46,047 nucleotides of DNA from an uncultured bacterium (GTDB lineage: Bacteria > Patescibacteriota > Minisyncoccia > Minisyncoccales > JAQTVQ01): positions 1 through 46,047 of the forward strand of contig CAIMDX010000036.1 in assembly GCA_903839905.1 (NCBI GenBank). Reading direction: 5' to 3'. The number at the start of each line of letters is the position of its first letter. Positions within the stretch are counted from its first letter, which is position 1. The notes beneath the pieces are model-generated. The model had not been told where the DNA came from, did not search any database, and saw only the letters and a list, made by a program, of their open reading frames with translations. Shown here piece by piece: positions 15,878 to 24,269 of this stretch. A program made the translations under genes and the position numbers.

Positions 15878-16228
15878 ATGCTATTTATGAAAATTCCAAA
15901 ACATAAGATTTTGCTTGGCGTTTCACTCGCGATTATTTCGTTCCAAATTTATTTAGGGGTGTTGTTGGGTTATTTCGTTGCGGCCTTCGGGGCTGGCAAG
16001 CGGGCTGGCGAACAAGGCAAGATCAAATCGTTCGTGTTTGAAACAGGATCGTACAAATTCCATCTCCATCATTGGGTAATAGGAATAGGCATGCTTCCTT
16101 TGGCATTACATACTGACCTTTCATTCTTATCAAACAAATTTTTTTCAGGATTGGCAGGAGGGCTTGTCTTTCAAGGCATCACATGTTATTCCGATTGGCA
16201 TAAATTAATTGTTAAAAAGAAGCCATAG
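15878..16228 (+). CDS. Small membrane protein with HLHHW motif
   Basis: 116 residues with an N-terminal hydrophobic helix (about 9-31) and further hydrophobic stretches. A His-rich segment YKFHLHHWVIGIG (about 62-74) and a later His pair could bind metal at the membrane, but this is inference. No family is recognised. An alternative start at 15890 gives MKIPKHK. It converges with the gene on the opposite strand across the long inverted repeat at 16271-16371. Confidence 0.65.
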   Translation: MLFMKIPKHKILLGVSLAIISFQIYLGVLLGYFVAAFGAGKRAGEQGKIKSFVFETGSYKFHLHHWVIGIGMLPLALHTDLSFLSNKFFSGLAGGLVFQGITCYSDWHKLIVKKKP

Positions 16229-16270
16229 TCTTTCTATCCAGCAGGCTGATACAGGACAGGAAGAAAAAAT

Positions 16271-16371
16271 AAAAATCGCCCCCCACCACTTTGAGCTCGG
16301 TATTGTGCAAATAAGTTAATTTATTACTTATTGCACTATATTTAAGTACAAAGTGGTGAGGGGCGATTTTT
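16271..16371. terminator. 101-bp nested inverted repeat, probable bidirectional terminator
   Basis: Outer arms of 23 bp (16271-16293 with 16349-16371), identical except one mismatch, begin with A5 and end with a T-run. The 55-nt interior contains a second stem, GTGCAAATAAGT with ACTTATTGCAC and one bulged A. It sits between two convergent genes, fitting termination in both directions. Its size and terminal symmetry also resemble a miniature mobile element. Confidence 0.7.
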
Positions 16372-16394
16372 TTATTCATCTGTTGCGGAATCGG

Positions 16395-17477
16395 CTAGCG
16401 GCAATTTATATCAGTCAAACATCCTTGACCATCGTATCCAGTTTGTTCAAAATTAGGTTTATTGTCTTTCCGGCATTGCAAGTATTTGTTCAGAACAGTT
16501 TGATTTATTTGGCATGACGGATTTTGCATTTTGGAAATTTCTGCATTAGCCTTTTCAATCTCAGTTAAGCATTTATATTCTTTTATGCACCCTTGGCCAT
16601 CAATGGCGTTTTCAAATTGTCCTCCTTTAGAGATGCATGTGATTTTTTCCGTTTGCGACGGTTCGGCTACATAATTACAGACAACCGGCTTTAAACACTG
16701 GGAAACCCAGGCGATACCTGATTTTTCATTGGCAAAGCTTTTAAGGCTCCAGCTTGGGCCTTGTTCGTTTTGAAAAGCAAAAGAAACTATAAACGGCAAA
16801 GAAATGCCTCCTATTTCTTTCGCTACGCAGGCCGTAAAATAGCCGTCCATATTGGTTGTTTTGGCGATTACTTTAAATTTTTTGCAGGGGACCAAACCGC
16901 TGTTATCTTCTTCCAAGGGAATTACAGAGTAGCTGCCGGTGCTTTTGCCGGTTGAGACATCCTTTAAAACTATTGGATCTTTTGTTTCCCAATATTCCTT
17001 GGAATTGAAATTTTTTCCAGCATAAACAAATATCTCGTTTAGCATCAGGGGCAGGTTTGTTTCATTGTAAAAAGGAATAGCATCATCAAAAGCCAGGCTC
17101 GTTTCATTATTCCATTGGCTGGCAGCTGTTTGTCCGTTGTCAGAAAAAATAGAAAATTTGGCGTATTGGGACTGGGTGGGATTGTTATTATTTTGGACTT
17201 TCATTAATCCCAAATAAGCTTCGCGGTCGCCGCATGTTTTTTTGCTTTCTATATAATACGAGAAAGCATTGGCTCCGCCGGGGCCGAAATTGTTAATAGT
17301 ATAATCCAGGCGCAAGGGGCTTATAGCTTCTTCTTTTATTTCTGCTTTCTCTATTTCTTTTATCTGGCTCGGAGCCGGGCTTGTATTTTTTTTGTTTTGG
17401 GAATAAAAAAATAATCCCGAAATTGCCGCTATTGTGATAATTGCGGCTGCTATTAAAACTATTTTTTTCTGGTCCAT
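16395..17477 (-). CDS. Membrane-anchored cysteine-containing protein of unknown function
   Basis: 360 residues. A single N-terminal membrane helix (about 5-25) and a Ser/Pro/Lys linker anchor a large extracytoplasmic domain. The C-terminal 100 residues hold about ten cysteines in a repeated pattern (CLKPVVCNY..., CISKGGQF...GCIKEYKC, CLTDINC), in which KGGQFENAIDGQGC is echoed by NFEQTGYDGQGC. This suggests a short duplicated disulfide-rich module. No known domain is recognised with confidence. It is transcribed towards the 101-bp inverted repeat. Confidence 0.7.
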   Translation of the reverse strand: MDQKKIVLIAAAIITIAAISGLFFYSQNKKNTSPAPSQIKEIEKAEIKEEAISPLRLDYTINNFGPGGANAFSYYIESKKTCGDREAYLGLMKVQNNNNPTQSQYAKFSIFSDNGQTAASQWNNETSLAFDDAIPFYNETNLPLMLNEIFVYAGKNFNSKEYWETKDPIVLKDVSTGKSTGSYSVIPLEEDNSGLVPCKKFKVIAKTTNMDGYFTACVAKEIGGISLPFIVSFAFQNEQGPSWSLKSFANEKSGIAWVSQCLKPVVCNYVAEPSQTEKITCISKGGQFENAIDGQGCIKEYKCLTEIEKANAEISKMQNPSCQINQTVLNKYLQCRKDNKPNFEQTGYDGQGCLTDINCR

Positions 17478-17690
17478 TGGATATTTTTAATTTTATTTTT
17501 TATTAAGATCTTTATCACATTATATAGCACTATTGTCCGCGTACAATATATTTTTTATCCACTATATTTTTGCTAAGAGTTTAACATAATTGAAGAATTA
17601 GATAGGAAAGAGACGATTAAGGGCGCCTTATTATCCGTATTCAATGGCTGAAAGTTGATTTTTTGTTCAATTTGGTATTATTATTGAAAG

Positions 17691-19553
17691 ATGATTATGG
17701 CGAATAAGGCAGAAGAAAACAAAAAAGCGATAGAATTGGAGCTTTTGGCACCAGCCAAAGATTTTAATGCGGGGAAACTGGCCATTCTTGCTGGAGCGGA
17801 TGCCGTATATATAGGAGGTCCACAATTCAGCGCAAGGTCTGCAGCTGGGAATTCTTGGGAAGATATCGGGGCCTTGGTTAAATTTGCGCACCAATATTAT
17901 GCTAAAATTTATTTGCCCATCAATACTATTTTTTTTGACGAGGAAGCCGTGGCTGTGAAAGAAGCAATCTATAAGGCTTATGAAATAGGGGTGGATGCGA
18001 TCATTATCCAGGATATGGGAATAATGGAAATGGATTTGCCTCCTATCCCTATTTTTGCCAGTACTCAGGCGCATAATTACGAAGCAGGGCAGGTGAAGTT
18101 TTTAGAAGAGGCTGGTTTTTCAAGAGTGATTCTGGCCAGGGAATGCAGCTTGGAGCAGATCAAAAGAATAAGAGAAAACACCAAGGTTGATTTGGAAGTT
18201 TTTGTGCATGGCGCTTTATGCGTTTCTTTTTCAGGCAGGTGTTATTTAAGCCAGGCTATTTGCGGAAAAAGCGCCAACAGGGGAAAGTGCATCCAAGCTT
18301 GCCGTTTGCCTTTTTCGCTGGTTGACGCAAATGGCAAAGAACTGGCGAAAGATAAATTTCTTTTGTCTTTGAAAGATTTTAATCTTTCCGGCTCTCTCCA
18401 GGAATTGATTGATGCCGGAGTTACTTCTTTTAAAATAGAAGGAAGATTGAAAAGCGAGATCTATGTCGGCAATGTAGTTGCCAAGTATCGCCAAGAGCTG
18501 GACAAGATCATTGCGGCCGGAAAAGGGAAATACAAAAGGCCTTCTTCCGGCATCACTGAATTGGATTTTGAACCTGATTTGGAAAGGACTTTTAACAGGG
18601 GATATACCGATTATTTTTTTCATGGCAGACAGAAAGAAATAGTTTCCGTGGACAGCCAAAAATCTTTGGGCAAGCTTATGGGGAAAGTGAAAGAAAAGGG
18701 AGACGGCTATTTTATTTTAGACCGTGAAAATGACCTGAAGAATGGAGATGGTTTATGCTGGTTTGACGAAAAAGATAATTTGACAGGAACCAATATCAAT
18801 TTAGTTGAGGATGAAGTTATTTATCCTAATAAATGGTTTTCGTTAAAAATTGGAACTGATGTTTATAGAAATTTAGATACGGCTTTCGGCAAGAAAGTTT
18901 TAAACGGAGCCGATAGGCGGGTGGCAGTTGATTTTATTATCAAAGAAGCTGAAAAAGGCTTTAGCGTGTCGGCTAAGGATGAGGACGGCAATGCCGTTGA
19001 AAAAGAATTTATCTTTGAGAAAAAGTTAGCCAAGAAACCGGAGCTAGTGGAGAACAGTTGGAAACAGCAGTTCTCAAAACTGGGAGACAGTCCGTTTTAT
19101 GCCAGAAATTTTTCTTTTCAATCCAGCCAGCCGTATTTTTTACCGATGTCTGTTTTGAACGATTGGAGGCGAGAATTGATTTCAGATCTTTTCAAAATAA
19201 GGATAAAAAATTATTGCAGAATTTTAGTTGAGCATAAAAAGGCGGATAATCCTTATCCGTATAAGGAGCTTGATTATTCTTTTAATGTTGCCAACAGCTT
19301 GGCTCGGAAGTTTTATCAAAGGCATGGCGCTGAAGTTTTGGAAGAGTCTTTTGAGCAGCAGAAAGATACCAGCGGCAAGAAGTTGATGACAACCAGGCAT
19401 TGCTTGCGTTATTTTTTGGGAGCTTGTCCGAAAAATCTTGAAGAAGGAAAACCTGATTTCAAAGAGCCGCTGTCTTTAGTCTATAACGACCGTAAATTCC
19501 AGTTGAGTTTTGATTGCGATAAATGCGTAATGGAAGTTTGGAACGAAGAGTAA
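17691..19553 (+). CDS. U32 family peptidase, RlhA (YdcP)-like
   Basis: 620 residues, the length of the YdcP/RlhA branch. N-terminal ELLAPAKDFNAGKLAILAGADAVYIG starts a TIM barrel. The conserved U32 block at 171-208 (FVHGALC...GRCYLS...GKCIQACRLPF) has cysteines 177, 184, 191, 200 and 204, which in RlhA/TrhP enzymes bind an iron-sulfur cluster. The C-terminal half fits the DUF3656 extension and ends with another cysteine set (ACPKN, DCDKC). E. coli RlhA makes 5-hydroxycytidine in 23S rRNA using prephenate; a similar RNA modification role is likely. Promoter candidate TTGATT-N18-TATTAT ends six bases before the ATG. Confidence 0.9.
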   Translation: MIMANKAEENKKAIELELLAPAKDFNAGKLAILAGADAVYIGGPQFSARSAAGNSWEDIGALVKFAHQYYAKIYLPINTIFFDEEAVAVKEAIYKAYEIGVDAIIIQDMGIMEMDLPPIPIFASTQAHNYEAGQVKFLEEAGFSRVILARECSLEQIKRIRENTKVDLEVFVHGALCVSFSGRCYLSQAICGKSANRGKCIQACRLPFSLVDANGKELAKDKFLLSLKDFNLSGSLQELIDAGVTSFKIEGRLKSEIYVGNVVAKYRQELDKIIAAGKGKYKRPSSGITELDFEPDLERTFNRGYTDYFFHGRQKEIVSVDSQKSLGKLMGKVKEKGDGYFILDRENDLKNGDGLCWFDEKDNLTGTNINLVEDEVIYPNKWFSLKIGTDVYRNLDTAFGKKVLNGADRRVAVDFIIKEAEKGFSVSAKDEDGNAVEKEFIFEKKLAKKPELVENSWKQQFSKLGDSPFYARNFSFQSSQPYFLPMSVLNDWRRELISDLFKIRIKNYCRILVEHKKADNPYPYKELDYSFNVANSLARKFYQRHGAEVLEESFEQQKDTSGKKLMTTRHCLRYFLGACPKNLEEGKPDFKEPLSLVYNDRKFQLSFDCDKCVMEVWNEE

Positions 19554-19583
19554 AAATAGTTCATTATTGAGCTGATTTTTTGC

Positions 19584-19621
19584 AAACCGTCTGATTCCTA
19601 GGGGGGATTGGGCGGTTTTTT
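19584..19621 (+). terminator. Intrinsic terminator after the U32 gene
   Basis: AAACCGTC pairs with GGCGGTTT (about 19584-19591 with 19611-19618), followed by T's. Confidence 0.6.
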
Positions 19622-19651
19622 GCGTGTGTATAACTTTTTACCGGATTATTG

Positions 19652-19687
19652 TATAATGGGCTTAATCTCGGCTGCGGGCCGAGATTA
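19652..19687 (+). promoter_or_regulatory. -10 box and 5'-terminal hairpin of the SPFH operon
   Basis: TATAAT (19652-19657) predicts a start near 19664. The transcript would begin with a nine-base stem TAATCTCGG/CCGAGATTA (19663-19671 with 19679-19687) closed by CTGCGGG. A structured 5' end of this kind can protect mRNA from decay. Confidence 0.5.
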
Positions 19688-19712
19688 TAATATTTAATTA
19701 TTTAGACAAAAA

Positions 19713-20702
19713 ATGGACCCACTCCTTTTAGGAATTTTATTGTGGATAGCAGTTCGTTTTGTTTTTACCGGTTTTTTTGTGGTAGAGCAAAATGAAAGGG
19801 CGGTAAAAACCGTGTTTGGCCGCGCTCAACGATTTGGCTTGATAAGCACGCTGGACGATCCGGAATTTTTAAATTCATTGAACGAAGATGAGCGGGACAG
19901 ATATAATTTTCCGCAACTTAAAGTCGTAAAGCCCGGTGGGCCTTATTTTAAATTGCCTTGGGAAAAAGTTTATAAGGTTTCAATAGCTACCAATTTGGTC
20001 AGCATTGCTTACGATCCGGAAGATCCTTCTGTTAATAACCATAACACTGTTTTGGAAGCGGTTACCAAAGACCAGCTTAATATTAATTTAAGAGGCCAGA
20101 TGCGCTATGCGGTTTCCGAGCGCAATCTTTACGCTTTTATTTTTGGCGTTAGAAATCCCATTGCTCATGTGATGGGTTATTTTATATCCATCCTTCGCGA
20201 GCGCATCGCCAATTTTGAAGCTCCTAAAAAAGATAACGCGGAGTTAATTTCCATTCCAGCTTCTTTGCCTGGCGTTTACGGAATTTCCATAAATGATCTA
20301 AGGAAGAATTTAGGGGATCTTAACAGCCATATGGAAAAAGAATGCAGATCGTCGGCTGCGCGTTACGGCATCACGCTTGATGCCGCACTTCTTACCGATA
20401 TTGAACCGCCGCAAGAAGTAGAATCGGCGCTCGCGGCAATTAATACGGCGCATAACCAAGTTTCTTCGGAGATCAGTTTGGCTCAAGCTGGAGCAGACCA
20501 AAGAATAGTCCAGTCAAAGAGAGCCGTAGAGATAGAAACGCTGAATGCCCAGGCAGAGGTTCAGCTTTTGGATCAGCTGGCGGCGCAGCTGGGAGAGATC
20601 AAGGCTGGAGATAAAAAGACCTTGCCTGCATATTTACGCAATGTAAAACTTGCAATCTTGTCCAAGGCCAAAAGAATTATTTTAGAAACAAAAAAACAAT
20701 AA
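19713..20702 (+). CDS. SPFH domain (prohibitin/HflK-like) protein 1
   Basis: 329 residues. A short N-terminal hydrophobic segment (about 5-24) is followed directly by VVEQNERAVKTVFGRA, the start of the SPFH domain. The domain runs to about residue 235, with KPGGPYFKLPWEKVYKVS and the conserved Ala-rich helical end (IVQSKRAVEIETLNAQAEVQLLDQLA). Such proteins form large membrane rings that organise lipids and regulate membrane proteases. It is followed after one base by a second SPFH gene, suggesting a hetero-oligomer like HflK-HflC, although the pair is not clearly orthologous to those. Confidence 0.88.
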   Translation: MDPLLLGILLWIAVRFVFTGFFVVEQNERAVKTVFGRAQRFGLISTLDDPEFLNSLNEDERDRYNFPQLKVVKPGGPYFKLPWEKVYKVSIATNLVSIAYDPEDPSVNNHNTVLEAVTKDQLNINLRGQMRYAVSERNLYAFIFGVRNPIAHVMGYFISILRERIANFEAPKKDNAELISIPASLPGVYGISINDLRKNLGDLNSHMEKECRSSAARYGITLDAALLTDIEPPQEVESALAAINTAHNQVSSEISLAQAGADQRIVQSKRAVEIETLNAQAEVQLLDQLAAQLGEIKAGDKKTLPAYLRNVKLAILSKAKRIILETKKQ

Positions 20703-20703
20703 T

Positions 20704-21681
20704 ATGGCAATACCAACACTATTCACGGCAATTTTTATCGCATCATTATTTTTTTTACTGGAGTTTGTTTTGCGGGCATTGGGACATATTTTCGGTTTTT
20801 ACGCGGTCATCCAGGAAAAAGAGGCAAGAGTTTATGTTTTATTCGGCGATATAGTGGGCGTTATCAAAGAACCAGGTTTTCATTTTTTGTGGACCGAACT
20901 CGGCTGGAAAGCCTTTTTCGTGAACTGGCTGGGCAGATCTTATAAAAGGAACTTAGGGCTTGATCAGGAATATTTAAGAAGTATTCCTGTTAATTCTGAA
21001 GAAGGAACTCCTATGGGTATCGGCGTATGGTGCGAGATGTTCATCTCTGATCCCGTGGCCCATATTTTTAAAAATGTTGATCCCCAGGGATCGCTTAGCG
21101 CCAATGTTAAAAATGCAACAATCAAACATCTAAGCAACCTGCCTTTATTGGAGATGCTCGTCAACAGGCATCCTATGAGCCAAGCGGTGCGCGAGGATGT
21201 TTCGTCCGAGTCTATCCAATGGGGATATAAGCTCGGTTCGGTATATATCCGCAAGGTTCATTTCCGCGATAATGAAATGGTTAGGCAAATTGAAAGCAAG
21301 GTGGTAAATCGTTTAAGGCAGGTGACTTCTGCCATAAGGCAAGACGGTTTGAATCAGGTCAATATCATTAAGAGCAAGGCGGAGCAGGAAGCTTCGGTGG
21401 AGTTTGCCAGGGCATCAAGCATGAGGCCGAAAATTGTCAGCGATACAATCAAAAAAATATCAAAAGATCCGGAAGTCCTTTCAACGATGTTTGATATTCT
21501 TGAGTGCCAGCGGATTATTGAGGGAGGAAATGAATTAACCTTGATTCCCGAAGGATCCAAAGACGGCATCCTTGCCCAGTTGTTGGCCGCGGAAAATAAT
21601 AAGGGTATTGAACCTAAAAAAATGGTATCTGGCCAAGTGAATAATAATTTGCCTGCTTTGAAAGGCATCAATACAAATTAA
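20704..21681 (+). CDS. SPFH domain protein 2
   Basis: 325 residues. An N-terminal membrane helix (about 4-30) leads into YAVIQEKEARVYVLFGDIVGVIKEPGFHFLWTELG, a stomatin/HflC-like SPFH opening. A helical region VNIIKSKAEQEASVEFARAS marks the coiled-coil stalk. The start codon is one base after the stop of the first SPFH gene, so expression is coupled. The cysteine-repeat surface protein follows after 16 nt, making a three-gene operon and suggesting that the rings scaffold or process that protein (inference). Confidence 0.86.
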   Translation: MAIPTLFTAIFIASLFFLLEFVLRALGHIFGFYAVIQEKEARVYVLFGDIVGVIKEPGFHFLWTELGWKAFFVNWLGRSYKRNLGLDQEYLRSIPVNSEEGTPMGIGVWCEMFISDPVAHIFKNVDPQGSLSANVKNATIKHLSNLPLLEMLVNRHPMSQAVREDVSSESIQWGYKLGSVYIRKVHFRDNEMVRQIESKVVNRLRQVTSAIRQDGLNQVNIIKSKAEQEASVEFARASSMRPKIVSDTIKKISKDPEVLSTMFDILECQRIIEGGNELTLIPEGSKDGILAQLLAAENNKGIEPKKMVSGQVNNNLPALKGINTN

Positions 21682-21697
21682 GAATTATATTTGAGCT

Positions 21698-23392
21698 ATG
21701 CTTTTTCAGAAAAATAAACTGGTAAAATACGGCTTTTTGTGCGCGCTGATGGCCGCCGGGTTATTTTTTTTGGAAAAAGAAGATTTTTCTTCGGCGGAAA
21801 CAAGTACGAGTACGGCAACTTCAGTAGTTAATAATACCAGTTCAGTTTGCTTGCAAGACAATTGGTCTTGTGGAAATTGGGGAGAGTGTATCGGCGGTTT
21901 TCAAGCCCGTTTCTGCGAAAATATTTTAGATTGCCCGAACATCACAAGCGTTTCTCCAGCAACCAAGCAAAGCTGTACGGCAGTTGCCGCTTCAACGACT
22001 ACCTCAACAGTTGTAAATTATTGCCAATATGATTTTTCAGAATACGGCGCGTGCGAAAACGGCAAGCAATATCGCAAAATTATTAGCCGTTTGCCGGAGG
22101 GATGTATTGATAAAACAATAGAATCGTTAGAGAGGAGCTGTACGGCGTCTGAAATTTTAAAAACTTGTTTATATTCTTACAGTGATTGGAGCAGTTGCCT
22201 TAATGGCAAAAAAACAAGAAGCCTCATTTCTGTTTCTTTAGATTGTTTGCCTGGCAATCCGATCCTTGAAGAAAAATGCGAGCCGCTGGGGAGCTGTACT
22301 GAAAGGGATTGGAGATGCGGAGAATGGAGCAGTTGTATTTCAAGCACAAAGCAATATAGAAATTGTTCATTGGCTTATGATTGCGTTATTGTTCCCGAAA
22401 CGAAGCCGCTGATGGCAAGAGAATGTTCGGCCTCTGCCAATATTTCTATCAGCCAAGAAAATACGAGTTCAAGCGGACCAGGCGGACAGTTCGGTCAAAA
22501 TAATCAAAGCCAGACGGCAATAGACCCGGCGGTTCGCCAGTTTTTATCCGATTATTCCGGATACTCGGCCATTGCCGATCCCGAAAATAAATCTTTATCC
22601 GTCAACTTGGATGAAAATGGCACGAGCAGCAGGGGAGAAACCGGAGTAAAAGAAATAAAGATTGAAGGTTTTCCTTTAGCCTTTTCAGGTAGTAAAATTT
22701 CCGTTATTTTGTCTCCCATGGCTGTTGCAGATCAACAGCAGATTTTGTCGCCAGTCGCCATCGTTTTTGATGCTAACAAAAACGGCATCCCTGACGATAC
22801 TGAAAAACGAATGAATATAGTTCCGATTGATGTTAAATTAATAGACCAGAAAGAATTGTCTTTTTTAAGCGGAATTGATCAGGCTTTAATTAATGGCAAA
22901 CCGCTGGAGCAGCCGAAATTGAGCGACGGTCTGAAGGAAAGCAAATTGTTAACCGTTAATTCCATTGAAACTGTTCAAATTGAGAATACCGGAATCGGAA
23001 GCATTTTAAGGATTCAAGGCAAAGCCGAGCCGAACCAAGTGGTTACTTTATTTATCTACAGTGTTATGCCTATTGTTTTGACTGCCAAGGCTGATGCTTA
23101 TGGAAATTGGATCTATGATCTGGACAAATCGCTGGTGGACGGCAAGCATGAAATTTATGCAGCAGTGAATAACAGCGAGGGGCGAATTATAGCGGCCAGC
23201 CTGCCGACGCCATTTTTCATTCAGGAAGCTAAAGCCGTTACCATTGGCGATTTTATCGGTATACAAAAAACAGCCGCGGTTCCCGATGCATCCAACAATA
23301 TGATAAATTTTTATTTGGCCGGCGGAATTGTCTTTATCTTTCTTTTAATCGCAGGCTTTCTTTTCATCAGGAAAAAATCGCTTGGGAAATGA
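21698..23392 (+). CDS. Surface protein with four thrombospondin-1-like Cys repeats, Ig-like domain and C-terminal anchor
   Basis: 564 residues. A signal or anchor helix (about 10-25) is followed by a Ser/Thr linker. Four Cys-rich repeats lie at about 51-93, 109-148, 157-194 and 200-243. Each has the pattern W/Y-x-x-C or W-x-x-W-x-x-C followed by a K/Q-x-R-x strand, as in thrombospondin type-1 modules. A long middle region follows, then a bacterial Ig-like module at about 425-515 (RIQGKAEPNQVVTLFIYS, AYGNWIYDLD). A C-terminal hydrophobic helix (about 541-558) ends in a basic RKKSLGK stop-transfer. It is probably an adhesin or cell-contact protein held at the membrane. Domain calls rest on motif reading only. 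Confidence 0.8.
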   Translation: MLFQKNKLVKYGFLCALMAAGLFFLEKEDFSSAETSTSTATSVVNNTSSVCLQDNWSCGNWGECIGGFQARFCENILDCPNITSVSPATKQSCTAVAASTTTSTVVNYCQYDFSEYGACENGKQYRKIISRLPEGCIDKTIESLERSCTASEILKTCLYSYSDWSSCLNGKKTRSLISVSLDCLPGNPILEEKCEPLGSCTERDWRCGEWSSCISSTKQYRNCSLAYDCVIVPETKPLMARECSASANISISQENTSSSGPGGQFGQNNQSQTAIDPAVRQFLSDYSGYSAIADPENKSLSVNLDENGTSSRGETGVKEIKIEGFPLAFSGSKISVILSPMAVADQQQILSPVAIVFDANKNGIPDDTEKRMNIVPIDVKLIDQKELSFLSGIDQALINGKPLEQPKLSDGLKESKLLTVNSIETVQIENTGIGSILRIQGKAEPNQVVTLFIYSVMPIVLTAKADAYGNWIYDLDKSLVDGKHEIYAAVNNSEGRIIAASLPTPFFIQEAKAVTIGDFIGIQKTAAVPDASNNMINFYLAGGIVFIFLLIAGFLFIRKKSLGK

Positions 23393-23430
23393 TTTGTACC
23401 CCAAAAAGCGGACACTTTTTGGGGTACAAA
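23393..23430. terminator. 16-bp perfect palindrome between convergent genes
   Basis: TTTGTACCCCAAAAAG (23393-23408) pairs fully with CTTTTTGGGGTACAAA (23415-23430) around CGGACA, starting at the stop codon of the surface protein gene. No separate U-tract, but location and symmetry fit a bidirectional terminator. Confidence 0.65.
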
Positions 23431-23461
23431 TAAAAATAAGCAATTTTTTATTGGGTGATTT

Positions 23462-24094
23462 TTAGAAATAGCGGTAGACGCACCAAAAATGGGCTATCGT
23501 TCCGGCGAGAATGAAAAAGTGGAACAATTCGTGAAAGCCGAAATTTTTAGTGAAATTCGGTTTTTTTAATATATATATAACAGCGCCGATGGTATAGAAA
23601 AAGCCTCCGGCGGCAACGAGGGCGATGATCATTGGATATAAGCGCATCGGATAAACAAGAGCCGCTCCGATCCAACCCATGAATAAATATAATCCCGTTG
23701 AGGCCCATCTTGGGAAGTGCTTCCAGAAAGAATCAAAAAAGATGGCAGTGGTGCCGATAGCCGCAAGAATCCAGACGCTTGCGAAAACAATCCAGCCTAG
23801 CAATCCATTGAGTAGGACAAGGCAAAAAGGGGTGAATGTTCCGGCAATCAGGAAATAAATTAAAGCATGGTCCAGTTTTCTTGAGTAACCGATTTTTTCG
23901 CTGGGAGCTCCGAACAAATGGTACCAAGCGCTGGCGAGATAAAGAGAGAAGGCAGCTGTTCCAAAAACCAAGAAAGAGAATAATTGCAGACCGGTTTCAG
24001 CTTTCTTAACAAGGAAGACGGATCCGACGAGAAAGATCATAGCTCCGACAAGGTGCGAATAGCCACTTATCGGATCTTTTATTTTTAAATTCAT
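23462..24094 (-). CDS. Hemolysin III (TrhA/PAQR) family membrane protein
   Basis: 210 residues with seven hydrophobic helices. Motifs of the PAQR/hemolysin III superfamily are present: SAWYHLFG near residue 55, KLDHALIYFLIAGTFTPF near 73-90, and the C-terminal HELFHFFILAGTIAHFWCVY. The Ser, Asp and His residues in these motifs would form the intramembrane zinc site. The TrhA role is in membrane energetics and lipid homeostasis rather than proven haemolysis. The promoter is leaderless (24101-24106). Confidence 0.93.
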   Translation of the reverse strand: MNLKIKDPISGYSHLVGAMIFLVGSVFLVKKAETGLQLFSFLVFGTAAFSLYLASAWYHLFGAPSEKIGYSRKLDHALIYFLIAGTFTPFCLVLLNGLLGWIVFASVWILAAIGTTAIFFDSFWKHFPRWASTGLYLFMGWIGAALVYPMRLYPMIIALVAAGGFFYTIGAVIYILKKPNFTKNFGFHELFHFFILAGTIAHFWCVYRYF

Positions 24095-24100
24095 AAATTG

Positions 24101-24106
24101 ATTATA
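24101..24106 (-). promoter_or_regulatory. -10 box TATAAT, leaderless start of the hemolysin III gene
   Basis: On the minus strand TATAAT is followed by CAATTT and then the ATG at 24094. Spacing of six bases matches the other leaderless candidates. Confidence 0.5.
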
Positions 24107-24269
24107 CTATAAGGGGTTATCTGCCTGAAAGTGGATAGCCATCTGGCGCAAGCAGGAGTATTGCCCCGATGAAAGAAATGGTATATTATTAACATTCAAA
24201 AATAAGCTTGTCCATTGATAATCATTTTAAGTAAAATGCTCCGCTGGCTTCCAGGGAGTTATTTTAATA

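Noticed and set aside
24095..24269. Possible small RNA in the gap between hemolysin III and gmk genes
   Set aside because: One weak GGTTATC/GATAGCC stem and AT-rich flanks only; nothing beyond ordinary divergent promoters.
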